This document shows positions 56,925 to 64,000 of a stretch of 64,000 nucleotides of DNA, piece by piece. The notes under the pieces are model-generated. The model had not been told where the DNA came from, made no database searches, and saw only the letters and a list, made by a program, of their open reading frames with translations. Source of the stretch: Stomoxys calcitrans (lineage: Eukaryota > Arthropoda > Insecta > Diptera > Muscidae). Numbering within the stretch: position 1 is the stretch's first letter; every line of letters starts with the position of its first letter. The stretch covers positions 150,883,005 to 150,947,004 of the forward strand of contig NC_081555.1 in the NCBI RefSeq assembly GCF_963082655.1, in the 5' to 3' direction. The position numbers and the translations under genes were made by a program.

Positions 56925-57720
56925 TTATTATTTGGATCTGTGACAAAATTTACAACCATTTTGCCTCAAAAGTTGTCCATATCTGCTTATTCAGTCAAAG
57001 CTATATAGTTTGGAATTAAAAAAAGTGTATTTTTTAAATCTTTTGGTCAAAAAAGGTTTTTTCATTTTAGCACCACTGGCTGGCACACACCAGGTATGCG
57101 CAGGGATGCCAATTTAGAGCTTTTTGCACTAGATTTGTTTCTCTTTGGGACACGCAAACCCGAAATGGTATCACCTTGTGTCAAACCAAAAAAAGGCGCT
57201 CTGGACCCTTTTTGCATATATACTTGGATTATATTTGGATTAACTGTTGGAGTTGAAAGGTGAAATCATTGTACAAAATTGCAGTCAAATCAGATAAAAA
57301 TTGCGTACTCAAACCTGGGGAACGGTTTACATAGGAGCTGTATCCAAATCTGAACTAATGTGGCCTATTTGCAATCCTGATCGACCTTTATCAATAAGAA
57401 GTTTTTATGCAAATTTTCGAATGGCTGGCTTAACTTATTTGAAAGTTAGCGAGCTTTCGACAGACGGACAGGCATTTGGAGATCAACAAAATTTAGGGCT
57501 ATATCCAAATCGAATAAGAACTGCGTCCTCAAATCAGGATATTTGTTTTTAACTACATCCTGGCCGGCCGTCATCAATAAGAAGTTTTTAGGCAAAATTT
57601 TCAGTGGCGAGCTTTCGACAGACGAACATGACTAGATCGACTTAATATGTCATGACGATAATGATCTTGGAATGTCGAAGTCAGTATACTTCCAATCTAC
57701 GGTGAAGGGTTTAATACTTA
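56925..57720 (-). mobile_element. Decayed HLE-A-like fragment
   Basis: 57250-57716 has 'ggtttacataggagctgta', 'aagttagcgagctttcgaca' (twice, at about 57445 and 57605) and 'cgacttaatatgtcatgacg'. The (TA) segment and hairpin are lost. 56925-57250 is unrecognised. Confidence 0.55.
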
Positions 57721-57830
57721 ACATTTTAAGAGAATAACAAAATTAATATAAAGAAAATCTTTTTTTTAGTTTAGTATATTTTTTTTTAGATTTTGTACAA
57801 GCATTTATATCGGATGATCACATTTAGTAT

Positions 57831-58201
57831 TTAGCCTCGAAAAACTGGACCACGTAATGGTGGTTCACCATTATCTTCATGTATTGGTATAGATTCGGGT
57901 AGGTATACAATAGGTCTGGTCAGATCAACTAAGCCAGCATTGAATCTGGTAAATTCAAAGTTCTGCAAGAAATTAAGAAAAACAGATATGACTATGGCTT
58001 TTAAGATATCTAGGGAATATGAACAATAAATTATTTGTGAAATACCATAATTTACTTCTAAATAAACGTATTTATATGACTTACTTGATTAGGGCCATAG
58101 GGTGAGATATATTGAGGTCTACACTCAATGATGGGAAGGGCATTAAAAATAGTTAAGATAACAAATAAAATGGGTATTAAAGCAAGACGTTGGCAACTCA
58201 T
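57831..58201 (-). CDS. Small secreted peptide, two exons, 82 residues
   Basis: Exon 1 is 58201-58085 (39 codons, ATG at 58201), then GTAAGT donor, a 122-bp intron (58084-57963) with a 'tttcttgcag' acceptor, and exon 2 57962-57831 (43 codons plus TAA). Splicing is phase 0. Residues 1-26 are a classic signal peptide: MSCQRL, then the hydrophobic core ALIPILFVILTIFNALPII, ending E-C. Cleavage is likely before RPQY, leaving about 55 residues with no cysteine, rich in Pro, and containing 'FNAGLVDLTRPIVYLPESIP' and the end 'PPLRGPVFRG'. The terminal Gly could act as an amide donor. The ATG context has G at -3. A TATA box lies upstream. I do not recognise the family; immune-induced short peptide, antimicrobial, neuropeptide-like or seminal peptide are possible. 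The single intron and clean splice sites argue strongly for a real gene. Confidence 0.8.
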
Positions 58202-58282
58202 GTCGGTAATGCTGTTATTAAAGGAGTGCTGGCTAAACAAAAGTCTGAGGATTGAATGTGTTGCAGAAAAAATAATTATCTT

Positions 58283-58290
58283 CTTATATA
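58283..58290 (-). promoter_or_regulatory. TATA box of the secreted-peptide gene
   Basis: TATATAAG on the minus strand. About 30-36 bases downstream lies 'ttcaatcc', an acceptable insect initiator, giving a 5' leader of about 50 bases before the ATG at 58201. Confidence 0.6.
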
Positions 58291-58624
58291 AGAAATGATT
58301 TTTGTTTGAAATCACCGACTAATGAAACGCACTTTTTTACACCTGATGCCATTGTTGCCTTACATTTCCGTTGTTGATGTATTTTATAATTAACATCAAA
58401 ATATTTATTTATATTTAATGCGGTATTCTGGAAACACCTGTTGTGACATGTATACCCAAATACACACATGTGTTGCAATGTTGTGCTTAAAATCATTATT
58501 TTTTTGTAATTAATATTCTCTGGGAACTGTAACGCGTTTGATATGTATTTTGCGGTGACATTAAATCTTGAATCATCCTAAAAACTAAAATATTCAAAAT
58601 ATTTTTTTGTTTTTAAATTAAAAA
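58291..58624. other. Upstream region of the secreted-peptide gene
   Basis: Unique AT-rich DNA. No clear kappaB-like (GGGRNNYYYY) or other regulatory cluster was evident by eye; binding sites were not searched with matrices. Confidence 0.35.
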
Positions 58625-59931
58625 CCAGTAAAGAAGGGCAAACGTCGGGCGGAGTCGACTATATAATACCCTACACCTACCCTAAAATTATAAATTCGGG
58701 CAATATATAAACATATATGTATATGAGAGCTATATCTAAATATGAATCGACTATTAAACAGATTGTTTGATAATTGTTGTTACTACGGCCATATAATTGC
58801 AAATCTGGCGATAAACATCCAAATCTGAACCGATTCTTATGAAATCTCGCACATATGTTAAGATCAGTAACAAAACAATTCGTGCCAAATTTTGTGCAGA
58901 TCGGTTACAAATTGTGTTTATTACAGCCTTATAAGTGCAAATTGGGCGATACATATATGTGGGAGCTATATCTAAATCTGAATATATTTTGATGAAATCT
59001 CGCATATATGTTAAGATCAGTAACAAAACAATCTATGCCAAATTTTGTGCAGATCGGTTGAAAATTGTAACTACTGCGGCCAATTAAGTGCAAATCGGGC
59101 GATACATATATATGGGAGCTATATTCAAATCTGTACCGATTTTAATGAATTTTTGCAGATATGTTAAAATTAGTAACAAAACAATCCAAATTGGGCGATA
59201 CATATATAAGGGAGCTATATCTAAATCTGAACCGATTTCAATGAAATCTCGCATATATGTTAAGATCAGTAACTAAAGAATCCGTGCCAAATTTTGTGCA
59301 GATCGGTTACAAATTGTGTTTATTACAGCCTTATAAGTGTAAATCGGGATATACATATATATTGGAGTTATATCAAAATCTGTACCGATTTTAATGAATT
59401 TTTGCAGATATGTTAAAAACAGTAGGAAAACAATCCGTGCCAAATTTTGTGCAGATCGGTTGAAAATTTTAGCTACTGCGGCCATTTAAGTGCAAATCGG
59501 CCTATACATATATATTAGACAGCTATATCTAAATCTTAACCGATTTTGATGAAATTTTGGAAGTATGTTAAAATCAGTAACGAAACAGTCCGTGCCAAGT
59601 TTTGTGCAGATGACCATTTAAGTGCATATCGGGCTACATATATATGGGAGCTATATCTAAAACTGAACCGATTTTTATCAAAATCAATAGCGTTCGTCCT
59701 TGGGCCAGAAAAGTGATATATGCAAAATTTTGTGATGATTGGACAACAAATACGACCTGCACTTTGATTACAAAGATACATGGACTCACAGACGGACGGA
59801 CGGGCATGGCTAAATCGAATCAGAAAATGATTCTGTCTAGCTCAATGGGTCTAGCTCTTCTCCTTGTTACCGTTACAAACAAATGCACAAATCTATAATA
59901 CCCTGTACCACATTGGTGGTGTAGGGTATAA
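58625..59931 (-). mobile_element. HLE-C, complete
   Basis: Tail 'ccagtaaagaagggcaaacg', 'gggcggagtcgactatata' and 'ataccctacacctaccctaa', about six units with 'catatatatgggagctat', 'gtgccaaattttgtgcagat' and 'cggttacaaattgtg', head 'tggtggtgtagggtataaa'. A (GACG) block lies at about 59788-59805. Confidence 0.92.
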
Positions 59932-61070
59932 ACCAGTAAAAAGGAGTTAAGTTCGGCCGGGCCGAACTTTGAATACCCACCACCTCGGGCATATATGTAA
60001 ACCACCTTTCGTCAAAGTCCGGGGAAAATACATACCTTATGCCCCATAGCAGCTATATCGAAATGTGTTCCGATTTGGACCAAATACTAATAAGTACAAC
60101 TCATTGTTCAATTGTGTAAAACAAAATGTTGATCTTTTTAGTAGCTATATCTAAAAATAAACCGATCTTCAGTGGAATCGCCTTTTATTGGGCCAAGACT
60201 TTAAATTGAGATATTGGTCTATATGGCAACTATATTCAAATCTGGACGGATTTGAACCAAGTTGCAGTTTAATGTCGAAGAGCCTGACACAACTCACTGT
60301 CCCAAATTTCGGTGACATCGGACAATAAATGCACCTTTTATGTACCTAAAACCATAAATCCAGAGATCGGTCTATATGGCAGCTATATCCAAATATGAAC
60401 CGATCTGGGCCAAATTGAAAAAGGATGTCGGGTGGCCAAACGCAACTCACTGTCCCAAATATCAGCAAAATCGGATAATAAATGTGGCTTTAATGAGGCT
60501 AAGACCCTAAATCGGAGGATCGGTCTATATGGCAGCTATATCCAAATCTAAACCGATTTAGGCCAAATTGGTGAAGAATGTCGAGGGGCCTAACACAACT
60601 CATTGTTCCAAATTTCAGGAAAATCGGATAAGAAATGTGGCTTTTATTGGCCTAAGACCCTAAATCGGCAGATCGGCCTATATGGCAGCTATATCCAAAT
60701 CTCGACCGATCTGATCCAAATTAATGAATGATGTCGAAGGGCCTAACACAACTTACTGTCCCAAATTTCACCAAAATCGGATAATAAATGTGCCTTTTAT
60801 GGGCCTAAGACCCTAAATCGGCGGATCGGTCTATATGGGGGCTATATCAAGATACAGTCCGATTTAGCCGATCTTCGAACTCAATATCTCTATTTTTAAA
60901 GACTGTAGCGTGATTTCAACAGATAGACGGACGGACATGGCTAGATCGTCTTAGATTTTTACGCTGATCAAGAATATATATACTTTATAGGGTCGGAAAT
61001 AGATATTTCGATGGATTGCAAACGGAATGACAAAATGAATATACCCCCATCCTTCGGTGGTGGGAATAAA
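59932..61070 (-). mobile_element. HLE-B, complete
   Basis: Tail 'ccagtaaaaaggagttaag' and 'ttcggccgggccgaacttt', 'atacccaccacctcgggca', about five units, 'cagatagacggacggacat', 'tcaagaatatatatacttta', head 'ccttcggtggtgggaataaa'. It directly follows the HLE-C head. Confidence 0.92.
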
Positions 61071-62315
61071 AAGTGTCAGAAATTTTGAAATATTCTTCTG
61101 CAATGAATGAAACGATATCCGTGTGTCTGTCCGTCTGTCCATCTGTCCATCCATCTGTTGCAATCACTCTACTGCCTTCAAAAATTGAGATATTGAGCTG
61201 AAATTTGGCACAGATACTTATTTTTGATGCTCGCAGGTTAAGTTCTTTAACGGGACAAATCGGACCATATTTGGATATAGCCGATCCGCCGATAAAGGGT
61301 CTGACGGCCATAAAAGCTTTACTTATTACCCTATTTCGCTGAAATTTGAAACAGTGACTAGTAAGGCGTCTCAACATCCTACCTATATGTGGTTCTGATC
61401 GGACTATATTTAGATATAGCTGCCATATAGACCGATCTGATGATAAAGGGTCTGAGGCCCATATCAATATGTTTCAGATCGAACTATATTTAGATATAGC
61501 TGCTATATAGACCGATCTGCCGATAAAGGTTCTGGAACTCGTAAAAGCTGCAATTTTTATACAATTTCGGTGAAATTTGAATCAGAGAGTTGTTTTAAGC
61601 CGTCCGCTATTTGACCCTAACATAGTAAATATCGGCATATATTTAGATATAGCTGTCATATAGACCGTTATGCCGATTAAGGGTCTGAATCTCATAAAAG
61701 CTTTATTACCCGATTTCGTCAAAATTTGATAGTGAGTTGGTTAGCCTCCCGACAACCGACCCACATATGAGTCAGATCAGACTATATAGATAAAGCTGTT
61801 AAATAGATCGATCTTCCAATTTAGGGTCTAAATCCCATAAAAAGTAGATTAATTGTCTGGAAATGTTATTTGTATATGAGTTCTCGGGACCTGAATAAAA
61901 TATGATCGAGACCAGCCACCATTAAAATATAACAATGGATATGGTAGTGGAATTATAATAGAATAGGATGATTATTATATCCTTGTTTAATTTGGTCCAG
62001 ATTTGGTTATAGGTGCCATAAAGAACGATCTCTCGATTTAAAATCTTCGAACTATAAAAAGTGCATTTATTATCCCATTTCGTTGAAATTTGACGCAGTG
62101 ACTTATGTTAGGCTTTTCAACGTCCGTGTTCTATATGGTTAATATGGGTTTATATTTGTACAGTGACTTATATTTATTTGATTATTTAATGTCCGTGCCG
62201 AATTTGGGTACTTAAGATATCAAAATTTCACCGGATTGTGACGAAATGGGGTTTTCATATATACCCGAGGTGGTGGGTATCCAAAGTTCGACCGAACTTA
62301 ATGCCTTTTTACTTG
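61071..62315 (+). mobile_element. HLE-B, head eroded, tail partly decayed
   Basis: Starts after the previous head without its own TATACCC. GTCY block about 61121-61156, 'caaaaattgagatattgagc', six to seven B-type units, tail 'gaggtggtgggtatccaaa', 'gttcgaccgaactta', end 'ctttttacttg'. The hairpin lost its centre. Confidence 0.88.
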
Positions 62316-63295
62316 TTTTTTCTTGCTTATCAGGGCTGTGTTTATTTAGCATAATTTAGGCATTTATTTGGGCCCACATGCTTTGAATGACACGTTTTTG
62401 TGGCAAACGAGTCGTTTTGCCCTTGTAAATTGTAAGGGCAAAACAAGTAGTTTTTAGAGCATTATAATGTAGAGTTGGGTAGTTTCGGATGGAATTAGTT
62501 CATTGGAACTTATCCAAGTAAGGAACTGCTGGAATTAGTTCCATCTCTTTCCAACTTATAGTTCCATAGTTCCCTTTTTTTACATGCACATTTTATTTTA
62601 CTTCCTTTGTTAATTTGTAGACCATCTCATTGACAGTATAATATTGTTATTTGTGTGCTTTGGTTGATTAGGTTTCTTTGGTAATCTTTAAAAAATACAT
62701 TTTTTTGTGTTTTTATTATAAGATTTTCAAATTTGTTTGTTTTGGCATGTAATGCAATTCGGAAATAATGCCAAAGAAAAACATTTTGCTCAAAAACACC
62801 CCAGTTTCAAATTCGTAGTCCTTGATGCTTTTGAATACTGTTGCGTTGTGTTTGTACCCAATGTGGTTTTTTGGACTTTACCTTTTTTTTTTGTTGCAGA
62901 AAATGCTTATTTAAGGAGTGAAGGAATTCAATCACGTCAAACAATTTTTGTTTTATGGTAAACTACTTTTTTCGACTTTTAAATTTGAACATGCCTTTTT
63001 GCGGATAAAAGATAAAAATTTCCAAACTAATTACATATTCGGTTCATGACTTGTTTTTTTATTCAGTCGTTATCGTTACCAATGTCTCTCCAACATGGTA
63101 GTCAAATCTAAATACAAGATTCCCATATTTGCCTTATGATGTCTCAATCACAAGTGTTTGATTGGATAACTTGATCAATCAATTTCGATTTTCTTGTTTG
63201 CCAATTTTAATATGATGTTAATTTTGCGGACTATAAAATTTAACGTCGGATACAGCGATGTCATGGTGAAAAATAAGAAATAACAAATAAAAGTG
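62316..63295. other. Unique region without recognised genes
   Basis: Contains a short internal repeat of 'aattagttcca..ggaact' phrases (about 62490-62575). The plus frame 62737-62961 (74 codons) shows no domain or splice context and is rejected. Confidence 0.4.
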
Positions 63296-64000
63296 TAATA
63301 AAATTGGCCTAACTGAATCTTATATGCCCTCCACCATGGATTGCATTTGTCAAGGTCTTTCTCTTAATAGGTAGAAACAAAAAAGGATAATTGGAAATCA
63401 TAACAAGTAGTCCCCATGGATTTTGTATATGCTTGAAAACCATTGCTTTCTTTGGGTGCTCACGATATCATATTGAGAGAGCGGTTAATATTGGACCTAC
63501 ATCAGGTTATGTACCGATTTGGACCATATCTGGTATATACTTATTTAAATATCGAAGGTCACAGCAGAATTCATCCTCCGAAACTTCAGCCAAATCCGAT
63601 AAGAATTGCACCCTCTAGGGGTTCAATTTGTAAAATCGGATTATGTGGGAGCAATATCATGTTAAAACCGATTTGAACTATGGTTGGAAGTTATAACAAA
63701 ACATCCATACAAAATTTCTGCCGAACCGGATAAGAATTGCCCCTTCTAGAGGCCCAAGAAATCAAGATCCGAGATCGGTTATAAGGCAGCCGCATCAGGT
63801 TATAAAAAGATTTGAACCATAGTTGGCAATTCGATAAGAATTGCGTCATCTAGTAGTCAAGATTCAAGATCGGATTATATGGGAGCTATATCAAAACATG
63901 CACCGATATGGCCCATTTTCAATCTCAATCGACCTTTGTGTTATGTTATGTAGATAGATGGGTCATGTTAGATAGATGGATCAAAGCTAAGGGACAGAGT
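63296..64000 (-). mobile_element. HLE-A, decayed, running toward the window end
   Basis: Tail remnant 'aactgaatcttatatgccc', 'tccaccatggattgcatttg', then four units ('gcgcaccctctaggggttc'-type). It ends at about 63935 in 'cgatatggcccattttcaa', then ATAG/GATAGATGG-rich DNA to the edge. The hairpin is lost. Confidence 0.75.

Noticed and set aside
60985..61467. 160-codon minus frame, one of the longest in the window
   Set aside because: It crosses the junction of two head-to-head HLE-B elements; no domain, only repeat peptides.

Overview
This window is eukaryotic, gene-poor and repeat-packed. It looks like a higher (calyptrate, muscoid-type) fly. The grounds are: very AT-rich DNA; short GT..AG introns; tRNA-derived SINEs; decayed LINE, mariner and Tc1 copies; and above all dozens of DINE-1/mini-me-like non-autonomous Helitron/Helentron elements. 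I label these HLE. Their heads read TATACCCTCCACC, they carry (TA)n and (GTCY)n proto-microsatellites, an internal array with a period of about 153 bp, and a TTCGGCCCGGCCGAA hairpin just before an ...ACTTG end. The species assignment is inference; nothing here names it.

Only two host coding features are supportable. At 567-707 (+) is a 3'-terminal exon whose 46 residues look like the C-terminus of an otopetrin proton channel, preceded by a good splice acceptor and followed by a very A-rich, 3'UTR-like tract. At 57831-58201 (-) is a complete two-exon gene for an 82-residue secreted peptide (signal peptide plus about 55 mature residues ending in FRG), with a TATA box. I do not recognise its family. 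Everything else that is open over 60 codons is a shadow, mostly the 153-bp (51-codon) HLE unit translated through several copies.

Layout. 1-3.5 kb: HLE-C units inside the otopetrin intron, the terminal exon, the A-rich tract, then a 1.3-kb AT-rich palindromic element. 4-10 kb: an old HLE-C bombarded by SINEs (one inverted by a twin-priming-like event, one with a second SINE inside it). 10-19.9 kb: a duplicated 570-bp unit, a possible Tc1 relic, HLE-A and a second repeat type (HLE-D), separated by A-rich unique islands. 19.9-28 kb: a dense run of HLE-A/B, including an inverted one, and a SINE next to a perfect hairpin. 28-29.4 kb: unique. 29.5-37 kb: a LINE relic, a chimeric HLE-A/B, more LINE fragments. 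38.5-44.4 kb: a nested HLE-A in HLE-B, a LINE relic, a mariner MITE inside an HLE. 45.2-47.5 kb: a second copy of the first LINE family on the other strand and a Tc1/mariner transposase relic. 48.2-52.4 kb: four HLE-A in tandem orientation. 54.6-57.7 kb: HLE-B, a nearly perfect 249-bp tandem duplication, HLE-C. 57.8-58.3 kb: the peptide gene. 58.6-62.3 kb: HLE-C, then two HLE-B arranged head to head. The end is an HLE-A cut by the window edge.

By adding approximate spans, HLE elements occupy roughly two fifths of the window. The most interesting themes are (i) several HLE families whose head and tail sub-terminal inverted repeats have changed together, (ii) unusual insertion products (twin-primed SINE, nested, chimeric and inverted HLE, hairpins at retroelement 5' ends) and (iii) the unrecognised secreted peptide. 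No CRISPR, rRNA, functional tRNA gene or intact transposase was seen.
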